DNA of 64,000 nucleotides from Deltaproteobacteria bacterium (GCA_021780225.1 JAJXZF010000039.1:1-64000); one strand, 5' to 3'; shown: positions 43,319 through 53,025, numbered from the stretch's first letter. The notes: generated by a model not told the origin, from the sequence alone. Numbers and translations: made by a program.

Positions 43319-43981
43319 CGCGCGGAACTCTCCCCTATGCGCATGTTGGCGGCGTTCGGACCTCTCGCCGGTTGGCGTGAAAGGCGGGGGCTAACGGACT
43401 CATGCGCGCGCGGCAAACCGCCGTGCACCTCAATCGCCGTGACTGAATGCGATGCGCCGATCGCGCACATGCGTTCTTTGTATCATGCTCGATCCTGATT
43501 TTCAGCGTTTTTTCCTTTTGAAATCCATATTTCTTAAGTGCTCCCCCGAGTCGTTCGACGGAATAGACCGGAAAAGCGAGTATCCGCGTCAAGCCGCCGT
43601 CGCGATTGACTTCCGCGGTCCGGATGCTCCGGACACGCGATCTTTCGTGCGTCAAAGGCCAGCCCGGCCTGCGGAATGTCGCCCTAGGGAAGCTCCGCAC
43701 ACGGCGTCGACCGGTCAGGGACATGGATGGCCGGGTCTGAGCCCGGCCATGACGATCAACCCTCCGGTCTTCTGTTTCTTCGTCATCACCGGGCTTGACC
43801 CGGCGATCCACGTCCGAGAAATTCGGGCCAAGCTCAACTTGTGCAGAGCTTTCCTAGGGCGCCGGGCGCATCAAATGCGCCATTGAACGCGGCGCCCAAC
43901 CCTTTTACTATGACCTTCGACAGCCGGTTCGCCGCATTCCGCGCGGCGGATTGGCAACTTCGGCATCTACCCGCGACGGAG
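43319..43981. other. Gene-free intergenic region with repeat pair
   Basis: Over 600 bases between the divergent starts of aroF (-) and the phosphoesterase gene (+). A short AT-richer patch near 43480-43550 probably contains promoter elements, but no convincing -35/-10 pair was fixed. The head-to-head palindromic repeat pair (listed separately) lies at 43724-43810. ORFs called here have no family features. If the phosphoesterase starts at 43910 instead of 43982, the region is slightly shorter. Confidence 0.65.
43724..43810. repeat. Head-to-head pair of REP/BIME-like palindromic units (copy 2)
   Basis: The first unit (43724-43753) starts TGGATGGCCGGGTCTGAGCC and ends CATGAC, with a perfect 9-bp stem ATGGCCGGG/CCCGGCCAT. 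The second unit (43782-43810), in the opposite orientation, runs from GTCATCACCGGG to CGATCCA with an 8-of-9 stem. The 28-nt spacer differs from that of copy 1 at 5769-5838, but the order and orientation of the units are the same. This supports a dispersed paired element rather than chance palindromes. Confidence 0.78.
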
Positions 43982-44779
43982 ATGACTGTGCTTCGCAAAC
44001 CGCCCCGATCACTGCGCCTGCTGCATACGTCCGACGTTCACCTGGAGAGCGACACCTTCGGCGTCGGCGTGCGCGGCGACGAGTTTCGCGATCGCGTCAG
44101 GCGCGCGTTCGCGGGCGTGATCGATCTCGCCAACCGCCGCGACAGCGATTTGCTGCTGATTGTGGGCGATCTGTTCGATTCGAGCCGCGTGCCCGCGGAA
44201 GCGATGGAATTCGCGCTCGGTCAGATCGGGCGCGCGCGGATGCCCGTGATAATGATACCGGGCAATCACGACGCGCACGACGAACGGTCGATTTACGCCG
44301 CGCTCGACCCCGCGCTGCTGCCGGCGAATCTGCATTTGATCCTTGAACCGGAAGGGCGCGTTATCGATTTTCCGGAACTCGGCGCGCGCATCTGGGGCAA
44401 GGCTCTGGTCGAGCACTCGCCCGACTACCGTCCCCTCGCCGGCATCCCGGATGTGCATCCCGAGCGCTGGAATATCGCGCTGGCGCACGGACTGTTCACG
44501 GAGGACGGCGGCAACGGCCGTTCTTCGCCAATCACGCCTGAGGAGATCGAGGCGAGCGCATGGGACTATATCGCGCTCGGCCACGTCCACGTCTTTGGCG
44601 ACGTGTCGCGCGGCGTCACGCGGGCGGCCTATTGCGGCACCCCAGCGCCGCTCTACGCCAGCTCCGAGGCCGGATGGGTCGCATCGGTCACGTGCGTGCC
44701 GGGCGAACCGGTGCGGCTCGATCGGCTACTCATCACGAACGACGTCGCCGCGGCCTCGCAACCGGCCGATTTGCCCTGA
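43982..44779 (+). CDS. Metallophosphoesterase, SbcD/Mre11-like
   Basis: Calcineurin-like phosphoesterase. Metal-site motifs are LLHTSDVHLES, IVGDLFDSS, MIPGNHDAHDE and, towards the C-terminus, LAHGLFTE and IALGHVHVFG. About 265 residues, without the C-terminal capping domain of full SbcD, and no SbcC-like ATPase follows, so nuclease activity is uncertain. ATG 43982 puts the start just ahead of the first motif; ATG 43910 is an alternative adding 24 residues. It lies about 1.6 kb upstream of addB. Confidence 0.82.
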   Translation: MTVLRKPPRSLRLLHTSDVHLESDTFGVGVRGDEFRDRVRRAFAGVIDLANRRDSDLLLIVGDLFDSSRVPAEAMEFALGQIGRARMPVIMIPGNHDAHDERSIYAALDPALLPANLHLILEPEGRVIDFPELGARIWGKALVEHSPDYRPLAGIPDVHPERWNIALAHGLFTEDGGNGRSSPITPEEIEASAWDYIALGHVHVFGDVSRGVTRAAYCGTPAPLYASSEAGWVASVTCVPGEPVRLDRLLITNDVAAASQPADLP

Positions 44780-44842
44780 ACGAAACTTGATCGCGGCGCC
44801 TCGCGCATCGCGGAGCCGTCGCCCGACGTCCCTGTAGCTGCT

Positions 44843-45322
44843 TCAGGCCGCGCGGACGCGACGCCGTGCGCGCATCGGTCGGGCGGCGCTTGAATCCACC
44901 AGCGGCGCCTTCGCGACGCGCTCCGGCGCCGTTTCCAGCAATTGCGGAAAAATTGCGGAAAGGCGCGCAAAAAGCTGCTCGAAGCTGCCGTCCACGAGCG
45001 GCTTGAGAATATAATCCAGCGCGCCTTCGCTTAAAAAAGTGCGGCGAACCTCAGGAAAGGCAGGGCCGCTGACAATCAAAATCGGCGTCTGCGGATTCAC
45101 CGTGCGCATCGCCCGAAACAGCGCCAGCGCGCCCATTCCTCCTCTGCGCGACACCGCGATATCGAGCGTCACCAGCGCGGGCGCCACGGTACGAAAAAGG
45201 TCTAATGCTTGTGTAGTATCGCCGGCCTCCGCCACCACTTCGCATCCGATGCATTCCAAGTGATGGCGCATCACGTCCCGAACCGGCAAAGATTCTTCCA
45301 CCATCAATACGCGCATCAACAT
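44843..45322 (-). CDS. Orphan single-domain response regulator (CheY/REC)
   Basis: Receiver domain of about 159 residues with no output domain. RVLMVEESLPVRDVM places Glu-Glu where most receivers have Asp-Asp in the acidic pocket. The phosphoacceptor Asp is in LVTLDIAVS, the Ser switch in LIVSGPAFPE and the Lys in YILKPL. The C-terminus is basic (ARPMRARRRVRAA). I take ATG 45322, behind an AGGAGG-like site. No histidine kinase is encoded nearby. It may signal by protein-protein contact. Confidence 0.82.
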   Translation of the reverse strand: MLMRVLMVEESLPVRDVMRHHLECIGCEVVAEAGDTTQALDLFRTVAPALVTLDIAVSRRGGMGALALFRAMRTVNPQTPILIVSGPAFPEVRRTFLSEGALDYILKPLVDGSFEQLFARLSAIFPQLLETAPERVAKAPLVDSSAARPMRARRRVRAA

Positions 45323-45586
45323 CGATGTTCCGCCGCCTCCTGACTTGCTCGGAACGTCCCCTCCGCCGTCCGCGAATCTTGCGGCAAAAGTCAAATGCAA
45401 TTACGAGACCGTCGTTCAGAACGCGACTAATAACAATGTTAGACGAGTTTTTATGAGTAACGTTAAACTCTTTCTACAATATTTTGAATTGGCCGGAATG
45501 TAGCGATTGGCGACAACCGTTGTCCGCATTGCAGTTATGCTACATCGCAACGCTCGACGCGTCGCGACGCCGCACGGAGGATTCAA

Positions 45587-48500
45587 GTGCTCGCAGGATT
45601 CGGGATGACCAAAACGCTCGTGATCGCTCCTACGGCCCGCAAAGCCGCCGACCAGCTCAAGCGCGTCACGCGCACGGCCGGATGCGTCATGGGCGATTCG
45701 ATCTTGACCTTTCCCCAGCTAATCGCCGAGTTGGCGCGCGAGCTGGACAATTCGCGCGAGCCGATCGATCACGTGGGCGAGCGCGTCGCAATCCGCCTCG
45801 CGCTCGAACGGACGCCGCTGCGCGAGGTCGAAAATCCACCCGGTCCGGGATTGATCGGCAGCCTGCTCGGCGCGATCCGATCGCTCAAAACCGCCGCGCT
45901 CGCCCCGGCCGATCTGCGCCAAGCCGCGAAAGGCTTGACGCTCGCCACCGCGCTTCCTCTCGACGCCCTCGCCGCTGTCGGAGAAGCATACGACGCGGCG
46001 CTTAAAGACGCCGGCCTCGGCGACCATTACGACCGCGAGGCCGCGGTGCTCGCGATGCTCCATCGGTGCGAGGACGAGGGCCGCCAGCCGCGCCTGCTCG
46101 AAAATGTCGAGCGGCTGGCGATCGTCGAAATTTACGATCTGAGCCTGCTCCAGTTCATGATCGCGGCTTCGTTAATCAGGATCGCCGGCGCCGCGGAAGT
46201 GACAATCCAGGCGCAGCCGAATCAGGTCACCAGCGCGACGCGCTTCGCCGAGCTTACCTGGAACCGCTTTGTCGGCGAGGAATCGATCGCCGACCAGACG
46301 CTGCCCGAATTCGTCAATCGCACCGGCCGGAGCGGCCGGCTGAACTTCCTGATCGCGAATCTCTTCGCGGCCGAACCACCGGCGCCGCCGCCGGCCGACG
46401 ACACGGTCGAGATGGTCGAGGCGCCGTCGCGGATGCGCGAAGCGGAGGAGGCGGCGCGGGCGATCCGCCGGATGCTCGAGACCGCCGGCGGCGAGCCGAT
46501 CGCGCTCGACCGAATCGCGATCGTCGCGCGCGACCTGACCCCTTACGCCGACTATCTGCAAACGGCTTTTCGCCGGTATGGATTGCCGCTCCGGCTCGCT
46601 GGCGAGCGCCGTTTGAATTCGGTCCCGGCGGCGCGCGCAATGCTGGATTTGCTGCGCGTTCCGGTCGAGGATTTCAGCCGCGACGCGCTCGGCCGCGTCC
46701 TCGGCTCGGCGCTGTTCCATGCGCCGGCAACTCCCTACTTCCCGCTGCTCGCCGAGGCCGGATATATCGACCGAACGACCGCAGCGCCGCTGGCCCGGCT
46801 CGCGCTCCGCCGCGATTCGCTCCGCGTCGCTGCGGACGACGACGCCCAGGACGAAAAGGTCCGCCAGCGCGCCGCCCGGTCCGCCGACCGCTGCGATCGC
46901 GCCATCGGCGCATTTTCGCGGCTGATGGATTTTCTCGAACCGATGGCCGCGGACGCGACCATCGCGGACCACGTCGAAATGCTTCGCCGCGCGCTTGGCG
47001 AACTTCGTTTCGACCCGGCCGCGAATCCGCACGACCCCGATTCCGCCCACAATGCGGCCGCCGCCGGTCCGCTCGATGCCGCCCTCGATTCGCTCGTGCT
47101 GGCCGCTTCACGGCTCACGCCCGAGCGCGTCCTGAGCGCGGCCGAGTTCGCCGGCGAAGTTTCCGCGGTCTTCGCCGAAACGACCTTTGAGCCGCCGGGC
47201 GATGACAGCCTGCCGGCGGTGCTGGCGCTACCCGTGATGGAGGCGCGCGGCCTCGATTTCGACATCGTTTTTGTGATGGGGCTGAACGACGGCGTTTTCC
47301 CGGCCTATCGCGGCGAAGACCCGCTCCTTCCCGACGCCGCGCGAACGGCGCTCAATCCGCGCTTGGCCGACGCGCTGCGCCGCCGCTTCAAAGGCCGCGC
47401 CGCGAACGCGCCGGGACCGATTTTGCGCACCCGGCGCCAGCGCAACGCCGAGGATCCGTTTTTGTTCTTTCTGGCGCTCTCGATGCCGTCGCGGCGGCTG
47501 ATTCTCTCCTATTCCGCCGCGGACGAATCCGGCCGGCCGCTGGCGCGCTCGCCCTTTATCGATGAAGTCGCGCGCCTGTTCGGCGAGCGGTCCATCAAAA
47601 CGATCGGCGCCGAAAATTTCATTCCGCTCGCTTCGGATTGCCGCGCCGGCGACGAGATCATCAATTGCGCGGCCGAGTTGTCGATGTTCGATGGCGATTG
47701 TCCGCCCGAGATCGCCGCGCCCGACCGCGCCGCGTCGATCGCCCGGCGCGTCAAGATGGAACGAGCACGCGAAGAATATTTCAGGCTGGAAACTCGCGAG
47801 ACGTCGAAAGCGCTAGAATCCTCCGCGGAAAAAGCTGACAGCGCCGGTCCGTATGACGGCCGCGTCGGAGCCGATCCGCGCCTGCGGGAAATCCTGCTCG
47901 GCGCGCCCGGCGGAACGCCGCGCCAATGGAGCGCCAAACAACTCGATATCGCGTCCGCGTGCGGCTTTCGCTATTTCGCGGCCAGAGTGTTGAATCTCGC
48001 TGAGGCCGACGAGACCGGAATCGAACAGAGCCGGATGGAGCGCGGAACGCTGGCCCACGACATCCTGCGCGAGTTGATCGAACGGAAAATCGATTTTTCC
48101 CGGCTCGATTCCGCGCTCGCGCAGACCCGCGCCGCGCTGGCCGAGCTGCGCGGCGGATTCGCGGCCGACGCGCGCGACGCCGCCTTTTTCGCGCTCGAAT
48201 GGGAAACCGTCGAGCGTATCGTCGAGGAGTTCGTCCGCCATGAGAACCGCCGCCTGGCCGATGGCGCGGAGCAGCCGTCGGAATCCCACGCCGAGCATGA
48301 ATTCTCGCTGAAAATCGAGGATCGGCGTCCGCTGCCGCCCGATCAGAAAATCGACGTGATGCTGTCCGGGCGAATCGATCGGCTCGATTTGTACCGTAAT
48401 CCGAAAAGACTCATCGAACGCCTGCGCGTCGTCGATTACAAAACCTCGCGCGACGTGAGCGGCTACGAATCCGCGCTCGCGCCGAAAAATCTCGCGCTCA

Positions 48501-48859
48501 CGAATTTCCAGATCCCGCTCTACGCGATGGCGGCGCGCAACGACTTCGCGGCCGAACTGGCCCCGGACGCGCAAATCGAGGGTGGCTACCTCGCCCTCGC
48601 CGGCCGCGGCCGTGAAAAAGAAGCCGTCACGCCGCTGGCCGCCGAACGCTTGGCGCTCGAGCCGGATCAGCGCAAGCGATTCGCGAAGCAAGCGGAACAA
48701 ACTCCCGACGCTCCTCCAATCGCCCGCATCCCGGTGGCCGACCGTATTGTTGACGTTGTGAGCGCGATGGCGTCGGGACGTTTCGACGTCGATCCGCTCG
48801 CTTGCGACGAATGGTGCCCCTACCGCCGCGTCTGCCGCTACCGCAAACAGGAGGGCTGA
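45587..48859 (+). CDS. addB: AddB-type helicase-nuclease subunit
   Basis: Subunit of the AddAB double-strand-break resection complex. Of 1,090 residues, the N-terminal 850 form an inactive-helicase-like region without a Walker A (VIAPTARKAADQLKRV), as in proteobacterial AddB. The C-terminal PD-(D/E)xK nuclease has GTLAHDILRELIE, SGRIDRLDLYRN and RVVDYKTSRD. Four Cys (ASACGFRY and CDEWCPYRRVC) form the expected iron-sulfur staple. The GTG at 45587 is supported by GGAGG seven bases upstream. addA follows after 1 nt. Confidence 0.9.
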   Translation: MLAGFGMTKTLVIAPTARKAADQLKRVTRTAGCVMGDSILTFPQLIAELARELDNSREPIDHVGERVAIRLALERTPLREVENPPGPGLIGSLLGAIRSLKTAALAPADLRQAAKGLTLATALPLDALAAVGEAYDAALKDAGLGDHYDREAAVLAMLHRCEDEGRQPRLLENVERLAIVEIYDLSLLQFMIAASLIRIAGAAEVTIQAQPNQVTSATRFAELTWNRFVGEESIADQTLPEFVNRTGRSGRLNFLIANLFAAEPPAPPPADDTVEMVEAPSRMREAEEAARAIRRMLETAGGEPIALDRIAIVARDLTPYADYLQTAFRRYGLPLRLAGERRLNSVPAARAMLDLLRVPVEDFSRDALGRVLGSALFHAPATPYFPLLAEAGYIDRTTAAPLARLALRRDSLRVAADDDAQDEKVRQRAARSADRCDRAIGAFSRLMDFLEPMAADATIADHVEMLRRALGELRFDPAANPHDPDSAHNAAAAGPLDAALDSLVLAASRLTPERVLSAAEFAGEVSAVFAETTFEPPGDDSLPAVLALPVMEARGLDFDIVFVMGLNDGVFPAYRGEDPLLPDAARTALNPRLADALRRRFKGRAANAPGPILRTRRQRNAEDPFLFFLALSMPSRRLILSYSAADESGRPLARSPFIDEVARLFGERSIKTIGAENFIPLASDCRAGDEIINCAAELSMFDGDCPPEIAAPDRAASIARRVKMERAREEYFRLETRETSKALESSAEKADSAGPYDGRVGADPRLREILLGAPGGTPRQWSAKQLDIASACGFRYFAARVLNLAEADETGIEQSRMERGTLAHDILRELIERKIDFSRLDSALAQTRAALAELRGGFAADARDAAFFALEWETVERIVEEFVRHENRRLADGAEQPSESHAEHEFSLKIEDRRPLPPDQKIDVMLSGRIDRLDLYRNPKRLIERLRVVDYKTSRDVSGYESALAPKNLALTNFQIPLYAMAARNDFAAELAPDAQIEGGYLALAGRGREKEAVTPLAAERLALEPDQRKRFAKQAEQTPDAPPIARIPVADRIVDVVSAMASGRFDVDPLACDEWCPYRRVCRYRKQEG

Positions 48860-48860
48860 G

Positions 48861-51800
48861 ATGGGCGTCAAATTCGTTCCCACGCCGGAACAGGCCGCGG
48901 CGATTGGATCGCCCGGGCATCCGACCATGCGCGCCGGCGCCGGCTCGGGCAAAACCGAGGTGCTGGCGCGGCGCTTCGTCGCGATGGTCGCGGGCGATAT
49001 CGCCGGACTGGCGCCGATTCCGGCCGAGCGGATGGCGGCGATCGTGTTCGGCGAACTGGCCGCGATCGAGCTGCGCGCGCGCATCGCGCAAGTGCTTGCG
49101 GATCGGATTGGCGAATCTTCCGGCGCCGAGCGCGAACGGCTGCGGCGCATCCGCCGCGAATTGCCGCTCGCCAGAATCTCGACGATCCACGCCTTCTGCG
49201 CGCGGCTCCTGCGCGAAAATCCGCTCGCCGCCGGACTCGATCCGGATTTCCAGATTCTCGACGAATTCGCGAGCGGCGCGTTTCTCGATCGTGAGGCGCG
49301 GCGCGCGCTGGTCGATCTGGTGCGCGCGGACGATCCGGGCGCGCGCCTGCTGGTGGCCGCGCGCGGACTGCACGGCGGCGAATATCGCGCAGGCGCCGTT
49401 GGAATCGCGGTCGTGATCGCCTCCAAACTGGCCCGCTTGAGCGAACCGCCAGGATGGTTGGTCGAAAAAGCCGAGGACTTCGCCGCCTCCGCATCGCAAC
49501 TGCGCAAGGCGCTGAAGGAATGCGCGGACGCGGCGATACGAACCGTCGAAGCCTTAATCGGCGCCGGCGCGGCCGGGACGGCGCGAGAAAAAATCGAGAC
49601 GCTGCGCGGTCAATGGTCCGCGGCCCGATCCACGATTCAAATGCTTGGCGCCATGCAAGGCGACGCCGAGGATTGGGCGGCGCTCATGGATTTCGTCCGG
49701 TACATGCCGGATGCGCGCGGTTCAATCAAAGAAATGGTGCGTGCGGTGCGGGAAATGCTGCCGCTGAAAGACGATTTGAACGGTCGGCTCGCCGAGGCGT
49801 GGGGCACGATACGCGCGATCGAACCGACCCGCATAACCGCCGCGACTTTCGCCGCGGTCGCGCGCCGTTTCGACCACGCCCGCCGCCGCGATCGCGTCGT
49901 CACTTTCGACGACCTCCTAACCGCGACCCGCCGCCTGCTTGCCGAGCGTCCGGAGATCGCCGCCCGTTACCGCTCGGCGCTCGACGCCGTCATGGTCGAT
50001 GAGTACCAGGACGTCGATCCGCCGCAGCATGACATAATCGATCTTCTGACCCGGCCGGAGGACGGCGAGCGCGCTCCCGCGCGCTTTATCGTCGGCGACG
50101 AAAAGCAGGCGATCTTCGGCTTTCGCGGCGCCGACGTAACCGTTTTCCATCGCGCGCTCGCCGCCTCCAAAGAGATCCTGCCGCTCAGCGGCAACCGCCG
50201 CTCCACGCCCAATATCCTCGGCTTCGTCAACGCCTTCGGACCCGATCTGATGCGCCCGCCGGACAAAGACCAACCCTGGCGGGTGAAATGGAGCGGCGAG
50301 CACGATCTCGGCGTGCTGCGCACGGATGGATTCAATCCGCCGGTCGAGTTGATCGTCAAAACGAAAAAACGCGAGGATGAAGCTGCGGCGATCGCGGCGC
50401 GAATCCATGAAATAATCGCCGCGCAAGAGCCGGTCTTCGACCAGAAACTCGGCGCGCCGCGGCCGTCGAATTATGGCGATATCGCGATTCTGCTGCGCGC
50501 TTTCGGCCACGTCGCGCGTTACGAACGCGCGCTCGCGCAAGCCGGAATTCCGAGTTACACGATCCAGGGGCGCGGTTTCTTCGGATGCGCCGAAATTGCC
50601 GACCTGACCGAATTGCTGGCCGCGATCGACGATCCGCAGGATTCGCTGGCGCTCGCCGCCGTGCTGCGTTCGCCGCTGTTCGGCCTTTCCGACCGCTGCC
50701 TGTTCGAGCTTATCAATCGCACCGATAACGCAACGACCTCGCTGGCCGCGGTTTTTTCCGCGCCGGGACCGCCCACGCTGAACGGACCCGCGGAAAACGC
50801 CGGCGCCGCGGCCGCGGCATGGAAAACGCTCAAGGAATTACGCGAGCTGCGCGGCCGCGCCTCGCTCGTGGCGCTACTGGAGCGGGCGCTTGCGCTCACC
50901 GATTTCGAAGCCGTGCTGCTCGGTCTCGAACGCGGCCGGCAACGCGTCGCCAATGTGCGCAAGCTGATCGAAATGGCGCGCCGCTTCGAGGCGGAGCAAC
51001 TTTTCTCGCTGCGCGATTTTGTCGGCGCGATCAAGCGGCTGGCTGATGACGATCCGCGCGAGCCGGCGGCGGCGATTCTCGCCGAAAACGACAACGTCGT
51101 CCGCCTGATGACGGTGCATCAGGCGAAGGGACTGGAATTTCCTATCGTGTTTGTCGCCGACCTCGCGCGTCCGCCGAAAGCGGGCAAATATTCGATCGAG
51201 CTTTCACCCAAACACGGGCTGATCGCGCCCGCGACGCTGGGCGCGGGCTTCCACGAAATTCCTCATGCGATGCTGAGCGAACTCAAAACGGAACAGAGCG
51301 ATCGCGACGCCGCCGAGCGCGCCCGGCTCTTTTATGTCGCGCTCACCCGCGCACGCGACCGGCTGATACTGAGCGAGGGCGCGGTTCGCTACAAAGCCCC
51401 GTCCGAAAACACGTGGGCGCGCCAGCTCCGCGATTTCCTCGGCAACAACGGGATCGACGTGGCGGGCTTCGCCGATTCGGATCAAGCCAAACAGGCCGCA
51501 TCGCTCGGCGCGGTCGAGCTCGTTCTGCGACGGCCCGCGAACGAACCGGCGCGGCCGCCCGCCGCCGCCGGGGACAACACGGCGAAGCGGGCGGAACTCG
51601 CGGAAATCGCCCGCGCACGGCGTGATTTCGCGGCCCCGGCCGGCGGCGAACTGATCGTCGATCCCAGCTCGCTCGAAGACTTCGCCCGCTGTCCGCGGCA
51701 ATATTTTCTGCGCCGCAAACTCGGACTGCCCGAGACGCCACTCGCCGTTCGCGGCGCCAAAGCGGACGCGCCGGATGCGACCGCGGACGCCACCGCGCTT

Positions 51801-52412
51801 GGAATCGTGGTTCACAAGATTCTCGAAACGCTCGATTTCGGAGCCGATCCGGACGCAATCGAGCGCAAGGCCGTCGAGGTTGCGTCCGCGTACGAAACGC
51901 CGGCGGAGGCGCGGCGCGCGATCGTGCGCGATTTGCGGCGGTATCTCGCGACCGCGGCGGGTAGGCCGCCGGCGCATTCGCGATGCGCGCGGGAATTGCC
52001 TTTCTTCATGTGCGCGGCCGAGGGCGATCCCGCGATTTTCATCCGCGGCCGGATCGACCTGCTGATCATCGACGGCCGCCGCGCGATCGTGCGCGACTAC
52101 AAATATTCCCGCCCTTCCAAGGACCGCGACGCCGCGGAATATGCGCTCGCCGGTCAATGTTATGCGCTTGCGGCCGGCGCGGCGCATCCGGAGTGCGAGA
52201 TAAAGGCCGAAGTCGTCTATCTGCGCGGCGGCGTCAGCCGCGTGGAGCTGAACCTGCCGGCGCTCGGCCAGATTCGTGAGCGCGTGACGGCGCTCGGCCG
52301 GGCGCTCGCGGCGGCGTCGCGAATCGGCGAATGGCCGCAAACGCCCAAAGACCGGCGTGAATGCCAGCGTCTGCGCTGCGGTTATGTGTCCCGATGTTGG
52401 GGCGGGGATTGA
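48861..52412 (+). CDS. addA: AddA-type ATP-dependent helicase/nuclease subunit
   Basis: UvrD-like SF1 helicase with a C-terminal nuclease, partner of AddB; 1,183 residues. Walker A is RAGAGSGKTEVLARRF, motif II VDEYQDVDPPQHD, motif III VGDEKQAIFGFRGAD, and motifs V/VI MTVHQAKGLEFPIVFV and VALTRARDRL. The nuclease has GIVVHKILETL, IRGRIDLLIID and VRDYKYSRPSKD. Near the nuclease, FARCPRQYFLRRKLG and the C-terminal CQRLRCGYVSRCW place four Cys in an AddB-like iron-sulfur pattern, unexpected for AddA. Motif Ia is atypical (IVFGELAAIELRARI). Confidence 0.92.
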   Translation: MGVKFVPTPEQAAAIGSPGHPTMRAGAGSGKTEVLARRFVAMVAGDIAGLAPIPAERMAAIVFGELAAIELRARIAQVLADRIGESSGAERERLRRIRRELPLARISTIHAFCARLLRENPLAAGLDPDFQILDEFASGAFLDREARRALVDLVRADDPGARLLVAARGLHGGEYRAGAVGIAVVIASKLARLSEPPGWLVEKAEDFAASASQLRKALKECADAAIRTVEALIGAGAAGTAREKIETLRGQWSAARSTIQMLGAMQGDAEDWAALMDFVRYMPDARGSIKEMVRAVREMLPLKDDLNGRLAEAWGTIRAIEPTRITAATFAAVARRFDHARRRDRVVTFDDLLTATRRLLAERPEIAARYRSALDAVMVDEYQDVDPPQHDIIDLLTRPEDGERAPARFIVGDEKQAIFGFRGADVTVFHRALAASKEILPLSGNRRSTPNILGFVNAFGPDLMRPPDKDQPWRVKWSGEHDLGVLRTDGFNPPVELIVKTKKREDEAAAIAARIHEIIAAQEPVFDQKLGAPRPSNYGDIAILLRAFGHVARYERALAQAGIPSYTIQGRGFFGCAEIADLTELLAAIDDPQDSLALAAVLRSPLFGLSDRCLFELINRTDNATTSLAAVFSAPGPPTLNGPAENAGAAAAAWKTLKELRELRGRASLVALLERALALTDFEAVLLGLERGRQRVANVRKLIEMARRFEAEQLFSLRDFVGAIKRLADDDPREPAAAILAENDNVVRLMTVHQAKGLEFPIVFVADLARPPKAGKYSIELSPKHGLIAPATLGAGFHEIPHAMLSELKTEQSDRDAAERARLFYVALTRARDRLILSEGAVRYKAPSENTWARQLRDFLGNNGIDVAGFADSDQAKQAASLGAVELVLRRPANEPARPPAAAGDNTAKRAELAEIARARRDFAAPAGGELIVDPSSLEDFARCPRQYFLRRKLGLPETPLAVRGAKADAPDATADATALGIVVHKILETLDFGADPDAIERKAVEVASAYETPAEARRAIVRDLRRYLATAAGRPPAHSRCARELPFFMCAAEGDPAIFIRGRIDLLIIDGRRAIVRDYKYSRPSKDRDAAEYALAGQCYALAAGAAHPECEIKAEVVYLRGGVSRVELNLPALGQIRERVTALGRALAAASRIGEWPQTPKDRRECQRLRCGYVSRCWGGD

Positions 52413-52501
52413 CTCGCCGGACGAACGGAGAAAATCTTGAAGTGTAAGTGGCCGCTTACCACGCATTTATGAGCGGAAAATTTCTCCGAGGTGAAAGTTT
52501 G

Positions 52502-52939
52502 ATGAAACAACCCAGCCTCGCGATTGCGGCCTCCCTGCTGACGATCGTCGCGCTCGCCCCTCGATGCGCCGCCGCGCGCGCCACCAACGCCCGCGGGTTT
52601 CCCGCCGACGCGCGGACGGCCGGAGCCGTCGCTCCCGAAACGGGCGTGGCGATACTCGCCCAGAACGACCAGATGTACATGCAGCAGGAAAACTCCGGCG
52701 ACAACGCCGACACCGGCGATCAAAGCCCGCCCGATGACCAAAGCGTCGATACCGACACTGGCGACGCTGCCGAACCGCAGGCCGCCGCTCCCCAGGATAA
52801 CAATGCCGGCGCGGCGGACCCTGACGCCGCCGCTCCCGACGCGGCGCAGCCCGGCTACGACGGAGCCGGCGCGGACGGGGATTCCGGAAGCGACGCGAGC
52901 GGCGCCGGCCAGGAGCAACCGCCGGAAGCGCAACCTTAG
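52502..52939 (+). CDS. Small secreted acidic low-complexity protein
   Basis: Hypothetical protein of 145 residues. An N-terminal signal peptide (SLAIAASLLTIVALAPRCAAARA) is followed by a disordered region rich in Asp, Ala, Gln, Pro and Gly (for example NSGDNADTGDQSPPDDQ). No domain is recognised. ATG 52502 follows a GAGGTGAAAG ribosome site and puts the signal peptide at the N-terminus; the ORF-track start at 52448 adds 18 residues ahead of it. It lies 90 nt after addA and is probably not functionally linked. Confidence 0.6.
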   Translation: MKQPSLAIAASLLTIVALAPRCAAARATNARGFPADARTAGAVAPETGVAILAQNDQMYMQQENSGDNADTGDQSPPDDQSVDTDTGDAAEPQAAAPQDNNAGAADPDAAAPDAAQPGYDGAGADGDSGSDASGAGQEQPPEAQP

Positions 52940-52992
52940 ACCCCGGCGCGATATCGCCAGCGCATTTCAGACCTGGCGAAACCTCCCCAAGC

Positions 52993-53025
52993 AAAAGCGG
53001 CGGCCGGAAATCCCGGCCGCCGCTT
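52993..53025 (-). terminator. Rho-independent terminator after groL
   Basis: A 13-bp perfect stem AAGCGGCGGCCGG/CCGGCCGCCGCTT with loop AAATC lies 30 nt beyond the groL stop. On the minus strand the stem is followed by TTTTGC, a short U-run. It probably ends the groSL transcript, and it also faces the end of the small secreted-protein gene on the other strand. Confidence 0.8.

Noticed and set aside
43452-43886. 144-codon plus-strand ORF in the aroF upstream gap
   Set aside because: It runs through the palindromic repeat pair and has no ribosome site or family resemblance.
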